Positions 46,259-58,215 of a stretch of 64,000 nt of DNA are shown piece after piece. Numbering within the stretch: the stretch's first letter is position 1; every line of letters starts with the position of its first letter. This DNA comes from Glebionis coronaria (lineage: Eukaryota > Streptophyta > Magnoliopsida > Asterales > Asteraceae), in the NCBI GenBank assembly GCA_025667525.1, contig CM046881.1, forward strand, positions 494,161,627-494,225,626, in the 5' to 3' direction. The notes under the pieces were generated by a model. The model was given only the letters and a program-made list of their open reading frames with translations. It was not told the DNA's origin and ran no database searches. The position numbers and the translations under genes were made by a program.

Positions 46259-49200
46259 TGTAACACCCCCAAATATTCATACTTTAGTTCAGCAGAAGAG
46301 TCGTTGGTGTTACGGGATAGCACATTACTCAAATGATAGACAACGCTTAAAAATCGCGTTGTTTAATAATAAAGTATTTTCCATTCATAAATATCAAATT
46401 ACATAGGTCCCAAGTCATGGTATTTTATGCAATTTTACAAAACATTTGAATGGAAATTGTTATTTAAGTGCGGACCATAAATTTTTGTCGTCTTCCCGAG
46501 AATTACCTTCAAGTACCTGAGATAAAACATGTTAAAAGAAAAGGTCAGCGAAAACGCCAAGTGAATTCATAGAGTTTAATAAAACCATTAATATATCATC
46601 GGTAAATAATTATTACCGAAAATCATTTTGTACAAATCTTTGTTGTAAATCATAATATAGGCTTTTGCCTTCAAAACCATTATACGAACCAATGTCGTAA
46701 AAACATCATACTATACGTTTTATAATGTTGTATAGAATCTAATAAAAACCGTTATATAAATCCAAAACACGAATATAATATCAGCAATAAGACCCCGTAT
46801 TGCTAGTCAAGCAATATATTGTAATTTAATGCGTATATCAGTATTTTCGTTGTTGGATTATTATAAGCCGCATGACATTGCTACCTTACTATAACAAACA
46901 ACGGGTAGCTAACCCGAAATTCATTTTCCCATTCAAAACAACGTGTCGTCACAATAATCATGCTTATATAAATCTTCTCATACATAAATTCGCTTACCAA
47001 TCAATGTGGCACGACGGGGATCAACCATCAAGGCGCGAACTAGGTTAATCTTCCCCAAATAGTACTATTATATGCATAAGCGTCTACCAAATCCCGGTAG
47101 TTCACAATTCATGCTAATGAGACTTTTAGTGACATAACCTAACTATAATAATCCATTTCATTTCATTCATCGAGTCATATAATCATTCATCGGGTCATAT
47201 AATCATTCGGGTCTATATCAATAAACAAACAATCGGGACAACTGGTGTCCTATTTTATTAAAACTAACATGTTATCTCCCTCGCGGGTTTATAAAATATT
47301 TCATAAAACATTTAAAAGAGTGCGAGGCTATGAACTTACGTTGATTGGGGAAGGCGGGTTATCGACGATTTGGATGTACGGTACGTGCTTCAATCACGGA
47401 AACCTAGACAAATAATACTCGTCTTAGACTCTTGTCCAATGACTATAAAAACAATGGCTATGTATATATGATGACTTCATAAGTATGATAATGATCAAGT
47501 GGGATTTTATCTCTTCATACACATTATAGTGTTATGTGTTAGTAAATTTTTAGACTAGTTACACTAGTTTTAATCCATTTACATATTAAGGCCCAATAAG
47601 CCCATTAAAAGCCCAATACTTTATATTATTCCATTTATGCTTTTAATACCAGGCCTATACTCATATGTTGGGCCCAAGTGGGTTAAGCCCATGAGTAAGT
47701 CCATTAGTGTTTAGTCAAACTAGTTGGGTTAATAGTCCATTAAGGCTACTTTAGTCTGTTAATGTCCATATGTTATAAAGCTCGGGTTTTATCGGTTTTT
47801 ACTTGTCAAATGTACTTACATATCAGTAGATGAGTTATAAAAAGTTTACATTAGACGGGTCCGACCTTCTAAGTTTTATTTTACGAAAACGTTAACCTTT
47901 CGGTTTTAGCCGAAAAGACGTAAAACTTATGTATATAGTTTTATAACTTATAAAACATATCAATTTGTAATTTTATAAAATGTCATATTTACTTATCAAA
48001 GTATATAACTTATTTATAAGTATTATATAAGTTAGTGGGTTTTAGGTATACATTTTATATTAGTTTTACTTGAGTGCTAATTTTATAATATATACTTTTA
48101 TTTTCCAAATCTGATTTTGAAACTCAGTTTCACCATTTTTACCATATCTTGAGTTCTACAAGGAGATAGAAGCTCATTTTTGGGCAGCACAAACTACATA
48201 ATATGTTCTACAATTAACTCCGTTTTAGCTATAACTCATTCATCCTCTAAGTGTCTCTAATAATTCGTCCAAAACAGACTATACAGATTTGAACTTTAAT
48301 AATGTTTTGATCATATCTCACTCATTTTATGGATTCAATTGAGTGGCCAACTCTCACATATGTAAAAGTCACATACCTTACTGTATATTAAATAATCCAA
48401 GCCATTTTAACAATTTATCATATGGTTCTTTACAGTTTTATACAACCTACAATTTTAGTCATGATTTTAACATCTTTTCATGTAGCTTTTAATCTTTTTA
48501 ACCAAATTTATCAACACAAGATCCCCACATAATAGTTTGATCATCATATATCATCATATACATATACATTTAGAAAGAAAATACAAAATTACATTTACAA
48601 AATAACAAGGAAATGGAAGGCATGATCGTGTTACCAACCAAGATAGTGAAAGTTATGATCAAGGCTTGGATTTTGATGACAAATCTTATGACAAATCAAG
48701 ATCAACTTCAAGATCACCCAACTATATGAACACCTTGTGGAAAATCAGCCCCTAGACACCAAGGAAACTCCTTTGTAGATGTTACGATTACCTCCAATCA
48801 ATAAGACTTCAAAAGGACATCATCTTATGCAAGAATAACACAAGATTTATGGTTATATTTAGATCAAATGGTGGTGGTGGTTGTATAGTGGACGGCAAGA
48901 TGGAGCTAGAGAGAGAGATTGTTTAGTTGTTTTGCATGTAAAAATGAGGGGAAGTGGTATGTGTAGCTAGTTTTGATGGTTTGGAAGACTTATGGGACAA
49001 GTGTCCCAAAGTTTAACAAGTTTTTTGATAACTTAGCTCTTATGAGCTTGTGTTGGACGCCACATGTTATGGGGGTGGGCAAGTGTAAACTTGTCTCATC
49101 CCCATTAATTTCGGGTACTCCTCGATTCTAGTTTCCTCGATTTACGTGCCCTCGGGTTGTTTTACGAAAAACGTTTTTATAAATTATGAATCAACGGCAT

Positions 49201-49437
49201 AAAAAAATCTAATAAAAATGGTCTCATCAAAAACGGAGTTCAAAAACATAAATACGTAAACCTAGGGTTTCCAGTTTAATCGTAAAAGACGTTAACTTAT
49301 TCACGTAAGCTCTAATTTCTTCTCGTAGTGAGTTTATGAACCAACACAAATTAAAATCCCAAAATAATATTCGAGAATAAATTTATTTTCTGAATGTCAG
49401 ACTGTCACCAAAATTGGTGTATGTAAATGTGAGCACA
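46259..49437 (-). repeat. LTR-like arm G (about 3.2 kb), 5' LTR of a gypsy relic
   Basis: Plus-strand start TGTAACACCCCCAAATATT. It is inverted relative to arm F with conserved blocks throughout, for example 'tccccaaatagtactattatatgc' matching F near 44150. It has fewer units of the ~47-bp repeat than F. The right end directly abuts a copia gag relic. Confidence 0.8.
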
Positions 49438-49451
49438 TTAAATTAATGATT

Positions 49452-50094
49452 TTAAATAATACTTGAGAATAAAATATCAACCATAAATTGATGGATTGTC
49501 ACACTATAGTTACGAACAAAATCATTGAAGTCCTTGTTAAAGGACCTATTGATCAATTTGATAGCCATATTATGATCATAGGGTTGTCCTAGTGCAATGA
49601 GTTGTTCCATATAACCCCTCATCTCCAAATAATGGACACTTACAGACTTTCCAAGAGCTTGCTTGAAACTATGGAGAGCATCTACCAAGTCGTAGATTTC
49701 CACAACTTGCGGCTTTTCGAACATAGCCTCGAGCTCATCAATCATCCACTTAGGAGAACATAGCTCATAATTCTGTTGAAGTGGAGAAGACATTCTTCCT
49801 AACATTAAAGCAGCCACCTCAGAGTGCTTCTTTACATTAGCAGCGTGTTCAAGCATTTGCGCATCAGATGCTCCTTCAGCAAGATCCTCCGGAATAAGGA
49901 TTAGTATAGATATCGATAGTACCTACTGCTCCCAGTACTATTCTTAGTGAGCGATGCCAATCATTAAAGTTAGGGCCAGTAAGTTCGGGACACTCAAAGA
50001 AACCTTTGAACACAGTACTCATAGTCATATTGTGTTCGGGTTGAGCCATTTCTACAGAAATAAGTTCAAACATTAGTATTTTTGATAATACCAT
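49452..50094 (-). pseudogene. Ty1/copia gag (UBN2 / retrotran_gag type), truncated and frameshifted
   Basis: The N-terminal piece 49876-50094 reads CPELTGPNFNDWHRSLRIVL, the usual copia Gag opening. A frameshift or stop region near 49870 separates it from 49452-49856, which reads EVAALMLGRM, LQQNYELCSPKWMIDELEAM, VDALHSFKQ, MRGYMEQLIALG and NRSFNKDFNDFVRNY. Zinc knuckle, protease and all pol are missing because the sequence is cut off at the LTR-like arm G. It is a dead fragment. Confidence 0.85.
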
Positions 50095-51409
50095 TAAAGA
50101 AAATAAAATTACCCCGGTAACAAAACCATAGTATTTTCCTTGAAACTAGAATCCATATTGACATAAACTTATCACATCAGTTGATCTGCTAGTGACAAAT
50201 GTATTCAACACGGTAACTTGTCGAACAATAATTGACAAACAAATTTGCAATTTCTAGATATTTTAGGGATTTACGTTGCCAAAAGTCTCTTTGCATCAAA
50301 CATGTTTCATCTCTACTTTATGCCTTAAGTTTTCAGGTCTCACTGAGTAACTCAATCAAGTCGACTAATCTAAAGAACATAAAACCTTCATGTGCATTCT
50401 TATTCAGTCATGAAATTTTCTCTCCATTACAACATCGTCTAAAATCTCATTTAACAACAATTGTAACTTCAAGTGTTCGTCAATTAGATGGCATAAGACT
50501 TAAAATTTAAGGGTATTGATTTGGTGTCAAAATCATGTATGAAGGAGCATGCATACATCTCCATATCATCAGTTTAATAAAACTTTTAGTAAACCTTTTG
50601 GTGGGACTAAAATTTCCTCATATATTTTCAAGTTGAGGTTAAAGAATAATAACCGTAGGTAATTCCAACTTTGACGCACAGGCAAGCCGGGAATTTGGTC
50701 AGCACTGAAGCATAACACCTCCTTCCTTAAGCGGGTACATGACCAGCGGTGCGTTATACCCACTTTATAGTTTGTCAAAAATTGAGTAGACCGTTAAGTT
50801 ATTATTGCAATTCCAAACAACACAAATCATACGTAAATTAGATCTCAAAACAATTCATTAATTTTTTTATATGATTTAGTCCATATTAACTTTTCTTGGA
50901 AAAAATTACCCTTGTTTACAACATACAATCAATATAAAACGTATGAAAACAAGTATGTACAAAAAGAAAACTAAATCAAATAGCCATATGCATAACAATT
51001 TATTCAAAGAACATAAAATCTAGGGTTTTTATAAACATAAAAGTCTTCCCTAATTTTAAAACTTTGAATCAAATAAAGCAAATAGCATATAAAATCCCAT
51101 TGATCCGTGAAAAAACATGCACGTTCATCACGGATCTCCCACATATTTTTAACAATTAAAACACTACAGATCGTAACCATACATGACATAACAATTAATT
51201 CATGCAAACATCTAAAGATTCATACCATGTAATTTTAGGGTTTACAAAAATTTTTTTAATATAAAATTCGGCTAGGCCGATTTTAAAAAACAAAAAAAAA
51301 ACAAAACCCTAATTTTTTTGTTAAAACCTAAAAAACAACATGTAATTTTAACTCAAATCACCATTAGTTAAATAACCTTTCGATTTTGATAATTATAACA
51401 TGTTAAAAC
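50095..51409 (-). other. Copia leader region
   Basis: 1.3 kb between gag and the primer site, unusually long for a copia leader. No motif or ORF of note was recognised; it may contain another insertion. Confidence 0.5.
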
Positions 51410-51423
51410 GGCTCTCGATGCCA
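51410..51423 (-). other. Copia primer-binding site (mutated)
   Basis: Minus strand TGGCATCGAGAGCC, resembling TGGTATCAGAGCC with substitutions and a one-base insertion. It lies four bases inside the LTR. Confidence 0.65.
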
Positions 51424-51427
51424 CTAA

Positions 51428-52132
51428 TGATTTATGACATTCAAAAAAATAATATAATCATAATAAAGATCAAAGCACGTTATAGCGGAAGCGATTTAAC
51501 AAGATCATTAACAACACAATTTTAATTAATCGATTAGGGTTACATACCTTTATCCTAGCGTAGATCCACAAGAACACCAACGAATCACCAATTAGGGTTT
51601 GTGAAGAATAATACCAAGATATAGTTTAAAGCAAAACTATATTACGCTCTTGTGCACACGTAATGCAATGGGATAACCGTGAGTCTAGCACTTGCAAACC
51701 AGAACTTCAACACTTGTGGAATTTAGAAAAATCAAAAATCAAACAGCCCTAAGGTGTGTTTGTTTCAGAAATCGCAAGAGAGAGTGGGAAAGAAGGGACA
51801 AAAAATTATGAGGGGATTAATGTGTTTATATAGGCTAGAAAAACTTGATTTCCAAGTTAAGCACAAAAATTAGGAAAAAAAATTGTTTCCTTTCCCCCCC
51901 CCCCCTTTGGCCGCCGGTCGAATCACACCCAAGGGGTGTTTCCGGAACTTTTTCGACTTTCCTTTTTCTCATATAACTCCTTAATGGTTATTTAACTTAA
52001 CTTTTAATTTACTTAACCATTGTTTAGTTAAGTTTGGTTTGATTTAATAAATATATAAAATATATTTAATAAATAAAATTAACCCTTTTACGTATTGTGT
52101 GCAATCCCGTAATCCCGAGTTCGATCCTATCA
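51428..52132 (-). repeat. Copia 5' LTR (about 705 bp)
   Basis: Plus-strand start TGATTTATGACATTC next to the primer site. The far end is placed at CCTATCA (minus TGATAGGATCG), giving TG...CA, but without a mate LTR in the window this boundary is inferred. A minus-strand TATATAA lies at 51826-51832 and a run of 12 C at 51894-51905. Confidence 0.6.
51826..51832 (-). promoter_or_regulatory. TATA box of the copia LTR
   Basis: Minus strand AGCCTATATAAACAC, in the middle of the LTR and directed toward gag. Confidence 0.6.
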
Positions 52133-52146
52133 AAGGATTATTAATT

Positions 52147-52562
52147 TTATGTCCATAAACTTTCATCATCTTCTTCATCAATCACGTGAGCCTTCTTAAC
52201 CTTGTGAGAACCACCAGCACCACTTGGACCAGTAGTGTTTTTCTTCATCTTCTTTAGTAAAGCACTAGACTCGTTAGTTTTCTTCTTCCTTTTCTTCTCT
52301 TTAGGAGCCTCGGAAGGAGAAAGAGTTTCTTGTTTTTTATGATACTTTGACAGCAACTTTATTTTTCTCATGAGCAGCAATAACAGCCTCGCTCTCATTC
52401 TCCATGGATATCTTATGAGCCGTGGGAGTTAGGATATGGTGGTCAACCGACAGAACAGCAGTCACATTAGGGCTCACACGATTGGAGTCAGTTACTGGAT
52501 CCCCACGGACAATCTTAGCTCCAGAAGTGACAGGGAGCGGATAAAACGAGACATAGTGATAC
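52147..52562 (-). pseudogene. 'Putative gypsy type transposon' gene, last exon
   Basis: After a clear acceptor (TTTCCTTGCAG), the frame holds SFYPLPVTSGAKI and the C-terminal linker. A shift near 52340-52400 leads to the Lys-rich tail (APKEKKRKKKTNE ... VKKAHVIDEEDDESLWT). The Lys-rich tail after a short conserved region suits this plant family (PF04195-like), assigned from memory of the family and not from a search. The copia LTR starts 14 bp beyond its stop. Confidence 0.55.
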
Positions 52563-52673
52563 CTGCAAGGAAACAATAAGGGGAAAGGGATATCAGTAAA
52601 ACATATATAAATAAGGTCAATTAAGAAAAAGGATAAGACAAATTTTCTTAAAATAATCCGAAAAAGTCAATAC
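52563..52673 (-). other. Intron between exons 2 and 3 of the transposon-like gene (111 bp)
   Basis: Minus strand CATG|GTATTGAC ... TTTCCTTGCAG|GTATCAC, AT/U-rich throughout. Confidence 0.6.
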
Positions 52674-53283
52674 CATGCACAACGGCATCCACAAAACCTG
52701 GCAGATAGTCCGAACATTCCCAGGTAGGAGACAACCCCGTAGCAAACAAAAGTGCATTGGGGATGGCACTCAATTCTATGCCACCTCCTTTCAAAGCCCA
52801 GACATCCTGATCCCAAACCTATGGAGAGGCAATTCATCATTGATGCTAGAATCCGGATGTCTCTATTGCATTCCCTCATGAATCGCTCTCTGGTCTATCA
52901 AGAAAAACTCCCACTTCCATCCTTTCATACAAGTTAATAAGTCTATGAATATCTTCTTACCAACATTTTTACCAATCCTTCATTCAGATGAAACCAATGC
53001 CCCTGTTTACTTAGCTTATAAAAACGTGGAATAAGGGAACGGAGGGTGTAACCTGAATGCTTCGGCTGTAAATCTCAAAAGTAATCACTCTATTCACACC
53101 TAACAAAACTAATTGAGAAACACGTGCACGAAAATGTTTAATCACCGCAAGAAAGAAGGAAGAGAATGGAATTTTAAGACCAGAATACTTAAAGAACTGT
53201 TCATATAACCCTATAGCATCGAGAGGAAGTTGATCCATCGTCATGTCTTCCGGATGAGCTCTTGGTAGTAAGTCCTTTGGAAT
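52674..53283 (-). pseudogene. 'Putative gypsy type transposon' gene, central exon
   Basis: Best-preserved part at 53011-53283: IPKDLLPRAHPEDMTMDQLP, then DAIGLYEQFFKYSGLKIPFS and SQLVLLGVNRVITFEI. This is the conserved core of a plant protein family often annotated as putative gypsy-type transposon or retrotransposon-associated. Multiple stops between 52840 and 53010 break the rest; the 3' end reads PGFVDAVVH before the donor. The molecular function of the family is unknown to me. Confidence 0.65.
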
Positions 53284-53287
53284 ATTA

Positions 53288-54385
53288 CTAGCACGGTACC
53301 CGCGTAATGAGCACGACGGGTACCCTAAAATTAAAATTCATAGCGTGTAATGTTTTATGATTATATAAGTTTCGTGAAAGTAATTTTACAAATGATGATA
53401 GTTTTAAGTTAGAGTAACTTACGCAATAAGAAACTATTTATAGAGGCGCGTGGACATAAGTTTTCAATTCCCTTGAAGTACAAAATATAACTACTTTTAA
53501 TAAAAATATAACAGCTCACTAATCTAAACTTATTTTTTTCATAAGTCAGTTGTCATATACAACCGTAGCAAAAAAAGATCGCAATCCCAAACACTTTTAA
53601 TTCGTATGCATTTACCAACAAATTACTGATAGTTAATTAAATAATAAATCACTAAAGCAAAAGATATACTAATAATGTGTTTTCAACTTTAAAAAAGAAT
53701 AAAAAATCTATACAAGTTTAGAAGTAACAACTATACCCGAGTCTATTATGCGACCATTTGGGATATATTTTAACAATCCCTAATTTATCTCATCTCATAA
53801 CCCTAATGCACTTCACCACACATAACAAATAGTGACATATCCGCATTTTTTATACAAAGCCCAACAACCTCATCTTTCTTGTTCTTGTTTTTCTTGGTCT
53901 TATCAAGCCCACACAAAAACAAAAACACACCCACATAAGCACGATTACATGGTAGGCTCGTAGATTTGGAACAAAGATCTTGAAAACCAAGGTCTGGGGT
54001 AGGTTAGTTTTATGTATCTTTGAACGAAACTAAGATCTTGAAAACCAAGTCTTTAATTATTTTTGTTTTATATTCTTGAACCCATGGTCTCGGCGAAAGT
54101 GGTGGCAGTGAGGAAGTGGTGAAGGTTGTAGGGTTGTGGTTATGAAGAAGATACAAATCCTCTTAAATCACCTCATAAAACAAACAAAAACATCACCAAA
54201 AACATAAAAATGCCACCAAAACTACAAAAACATCAACCAAAACAGCCAAACTCAAACACCACTAATTATCAATATATGTGGCGGTGTTGGTGAGGATCCT
54301 AATGGTGGTGGTGGCAGCGATTCAGAAATCAGATATTATTAGTGGTTCGTCTTTTGGTAAATCAAGACTTCTTATTATACTAAGA
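53288..54385 (-). mobile_element. Helitron-like insertion (1098 bp, non-autonomous)
   Basis: Minus strand begins TCTTAGTATAATAAG after a host A and ends with a hairpin (GGTACCCG, 14-nt loop, CGGGTACC), GTG and CTAG before a host T. TC start, subterminal hairpin, CTRR end and insertion between A and T are the defining Helitron features. No Rep/helicase ORF. The interior is AT-rich with a 'ggtggtggtggc' stretch near 54300. It lies in the first intron of the transposon-like gene. Confidence 0.6.
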
Positions 54386-54767
54386 TTTCGTAACTAATAT
54401 TTTAATGTATATCAATAATAAGTTATTTGTATTTTTATGTTACATGTATTCATAAAATGGTTACATAATTTCTCATTAAATTATTTATTAATAACCTAAC
54501 TCATTTTATTTCTCATAAAATGGTTACGTAATTTCTCATTAAGTTATTTATTATTAATTCATATTGTCATTTAGAGTACTTTTTAAATGTGGTTTGAAGA
54601 AACGTGTATGCATTAAAACCTAGACTGATTTTGAAAATGATCATATATAACTTTCTTTTTTAGCAATGTTTGAGGCTGAAAATTTTAAAACTTCTCAATA
54701 TAGAAAAAAGGTTAAATCTTTTATAAAGTAGTAAGATATTTCTCGACCAAGCTTAAAACGTACTCAC

Positions 54768-54845
54768 AACTAAGATTAGAAGTGTACTTGGGCATGTCAT
54801 GCTTGGAATGAATCCGGAAGTGTCAGCTTCCTCGTCGTCTACCAT
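54768..54845 (-). pseudogene. 'Putative gypsy type transposon' gene, candidate first exon
   Basis: ATG at 54843-54845 opens a 26-codon acidic N-terminus (MVDDEEADTSGFIPSM) that stops at a consensus donor, GTGAGTACG (54767 downwards). Joining it to the central exon needs the intron at 54767-~53284, which includes the Helitron. The exact acceptor is not certain (AG candidates near 53276). Confidence 0.45.
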
Positions 54846-56274
54846 AACTTTGTGTAGGTTCAGTGCATATTAACAAAAAGAGGGAAGGAGAGTATGCTTG
54901 TGATCCGCCGAAGGGAAGAATAGTAAATCCGGATGATTAGAGAGAAGTAAATTTCGAGAATGAAAAAACATGCAGTAAAAATGAGGCAGAGAGAGGTATT
55001 TATGGTTGGATGAAAGGAACCTGGAAAGTCACGCCTTGTCAGAAAGAGGCACGTGGCAAAGATCGACGGAAGCATATTGACACGTGGCGATAATCGAGGG
55101 CAAAATGACGTGTAACCCGGGTTGAAATGGGCCGGCTGAATGAATCACGGAGTAAAGAAGAAACAAGATAGTTTTAGGAATAGAGTTTCATGAATGCAAA
55201 TGTTATTTAATTTACCAGAACTTAATTAAACAACAATGGGGGACATGTTCGTGTATAGGTCCGAACAGCAGGACCCGAACCAAATTCGAATAGAGGATCC
55301 GGAAGGCACACGGTGCAACTGGATGGTAAATCCCATAGACAAGCATCTAGGATTTTAGGAAGACTGTTCCCCTGGGAACCAACAAACCTTCGAGCAAGGC
55401 CCACTGGGCCCTGCGACCTTTAAGGATTTTAAGTAGTAAAAATACCCCTCTACTATCAAGATTGAGTTAACTTATTTCCTATTATTATATTGCACTTATA
55501 TTATATACTTTGTCCTTGTCTTTTCCGCCTATAACTTGTTACTTACTCTCACGCTGGAGCTTGGTCTGAGTTCCAACACCTGGACGAGGCTAACACGTTT
55601 ACTTTGTTTTCAGGATATCCGAAGGACGAGCCAATCTAGTCAGAAGTATCAAGTTATCCAGATCCGAGAAAGAATTTACCCAAACAGTAATTTTTTTAAT
55701 AGCATTTAATGAGGAGTGCTCATATAGCAACTCCTATAAATTTTCTTATTAGCAATAATATTCTTAGAGCATCGAAAGCGGTTGGTATCAACTATCGTGG
55801 GAAAAAATATGCTATGTAGGATAAGCAAAAGTTCAATAGTGTCCCTTAATTTATCAAAGTCCAAAAGGACTCATCAACACCATCCAATCCACTTTCATCC
55901 TACGGTTCAAGATTAAAAATAAATAAACAAAAAATCTCTCATCCCTCTTCAACCGTGAATACAAAAAACACAACACCCATCAACCCACCACTGCCGCCCA
56001 CCACCGCTACCCACCACTGCCACCACCACCATCAACCACCACCACCAACACCAACAACCACCAGCAAGCACGACCACATCCACACTATCCCTATCAAATC
56101 CACACCACAAAAACCTAATTTTTAGCGCTAAATTTCATTATTGATGGATATAAGAGACGAAATAGATGTCGATGATGGTAAGTTGTTTTGATTATGCTTA
56201 TTTTTATGTTTTTTTCATTATGATTATGCTTAGAAAATTTCATAGCTACTCTAGGTAAAACATATGTTATGATT
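54846..56274. other. Intergenic region, no gene seen
   Basis: 55020-55120 contains several 'cacgtggc' G-box-like words, perhaps promoter DNA of the transposon-like gene. 55380-55680 resembles an LTR or promoter tail ('gcaaggcccactgggccc'), but I could not define boundaries. A CCA/CCACC-rich low-complexity stretch lies at 55975-56100. Confidence 0.5.
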
Positions 56275-56427
56275 CTTGATGCACACCACGTGTTTGATGA
56301 AATGACACAATGACAATCACATGTGATTTAGCAAGTTCTAATTTATGAATGAGCATTTTTATTAAAGTTCGGCCATTTTTGTAGTTGATAAGCTGATTAA
56401 AGAAGTGAGATTTATGATTACACAACT

Positions 56428-56800
56428 AGAATTATGACTCATACATGAGTCTCTGTGACTCATGTATGAGTCTCTGTGACTCATGTATGAGTCGTTGTAA
56501 CTCATGTATGAGTCGCTGTGACTCACGCATGAGTCGTTGTGACTCATGCATGAGTCGCTGTGACTCATGTATGATTCACAGTGACTCATGTATGAGTCAC
56601 GATGACTCATATATGAGTCATGATGACTCACATATGAAACTATATATATATATAAGTCTTTTTTGTAATACGGGTAATAACATAGCCTCTTTTATAACAA
56701 AATCATGGTGACTCATATATCAGCCACCATGACTCATATATGAGTCATTGTGACTCATATATGAGTCACTATGATGACTCATATATGAAACTGGAACATA
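56428..56800. repeat. Left array of palindromic 21-bp units
   Basis: About 10 units of tgactcatgtatgagtc(n)4 with exact 21-bp period at 56430-56640, then about 4 more from 56707. Each unit is a near-perfect palindrome with TGACTCA/TGAGTCA half-sites. Confidence 0.9.
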
Positions 56801-57516
56801 TATATATTTTATTAAAACTTGTAGTATTTTACTAATTTTTGTTTGTTTACACTTCCTAAAAAGGCCACCAACTCTTATAAAACCAACCCTTATCCGCCTC
56901 CCATTGCGAGGTGGAGGAGTCTAATGAGGGTGATAATGAGGATGAGGGGTCTGGTGATGATGATGAGTAGAAGAGGTTTGGTGATTATGAAGATGAGAAG
57001 TCTCGTGAATCATAGTCTTAGTGAATTGTAGTTAGATTGTAAAACTGATGATAGTTGTAGTTATGTGGTCTTTTGTGAATGCTAAGTTATTTCGAATTGA
57101 TTGTAGTAAGAACATAATTATTTGGTGGTTCCATTTCATTGTATGAAATGTGTATTTAAGCAATTTATAATTTTGTTTTACGTATTTACTACTTGTGTTG
57201 TGTGTTAAATCTGATCTAGAAAACATATATGCTTGAGTTACTATGCCCATAAATCATATATGATTCATAATGACTCATATATGAGTCACTAGTCATTTTT
57301 ACAGAATATTCTTATGTTATCTTTTCAAAATCATCCGACATCATAACAAATAACAAATCAGATATTCAACACATGTTTTCAACAGTTCGACATCATAACA
57401 AAAAAAGAAAATTAAATCTAAACATAGTAAAAAGAAAATGCAAAATAATCAAGTAGTTGTTGTATTAGATTGTCCTGTTTCTTATGCTTCTTTTTCATAT
57501 ATGATTTGTTATTCTG

Positions 57517-57771
57517 TCAATTAATTCGTTTTCTCTCCATATCTTTTTGTGTTCTTCTTAATGAAAGAGGCATCAAATCCCTTCTCCAACGCCTTAAAAC
57601 GTACTTCTTCGGAATCACTTCAATATCACGGTTCTTCAAAACACAGAATATGTGGCGACAAAGCAATCCATAATGCATATAATGCCTACATGTACACTCA
57701 AGTGGCTCATCTTTAGAATTACAAAGAACCTTATTATAAAATATAAACATAAAACAAGTTAATAATTGAGC
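57517..57771 (-). pseudogene. FAR1/MULE transposase-like C-terminal fragment with SWIM zinc finger
   Basis: Minus strand reads NSKDEPLECTCRHYMHYGLLCRHIFCVL then IPKKYVLRRWRRD. CxC...CxH is the SWIM motif, and the IPxxYxxxRW tail is typical of FAR1/FHY3-related proteins and their MULE transposase ancestors. The DDE core and N-terminal FAR1 zinc finger are not present. The frame runs on upstream into the palindrome array, so this is a truncated piece rather than a gene. Confidence 0.8.
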
Positions 57772-57774
57772 ATG

Positions 57775-58215
57775 AATCATATATGTTTCATAGTAACTAA
57801 TATATGAGTCACCATGACTCATATATGAGTCATGGTGACTCGTATATGAGTCACCATGACTCACATATGAGTCATGGTGAGTCATATACGAGTCACCATG
57901 ATTTTGTTACAAAAGAGGCTATATTATTACCCGTATTACAATTTTTTTTACATATGTACAGTTTCATATATGAGTCAGAGTGACTCATATATGAGTCACC
58001 GTGATTTATATATGAGTCACCGTGACTTATATATGAGTCACATCGACTCATATATGAGTTACAGCGACTCATATATGAGTCACATGACTCATAAATGAGT
58101 CACAACGACTCGTATATGAGTCACAGGACTTATATATGAGTCACACCGACTCATATATGAGTCACATCGACTCATATATGAGTCACATCGACTCATATAC
58201 GGGTCATAGTTCTAG
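57775..58215. repeat. Right array of palindromic 21-bp units
   Basis: About 6 units at 57775-57898 and about 12 at 57960-58210, e.g. gactcatatatgagtcacatc, mostly 20-22 bp. Two further units lie at about 57250-57290. The consensus centre is TGACTCATATATGAGTCA. Confidence 0.9.

Noticed and set aside
56362..56711. Repetitive Ser/Met/His ORFs (MSHSDSY type)
   Set aside because: They are open on both strands purely because of the 21-bp palindrome unit; no gene context.
56843..57031. Possible acidic C-terminus of a FAR1-type protein on the plus strand
   Set aside because: The acidic stretch is short and breaks after about 20 codons, and the strand is opposite to the SWIM fragment; not enough to call.
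56428..58215. CRISPR-like array
   Set aside because: Units are contiguous palindromes without unique spacers, and the DNA is eukaryotic.
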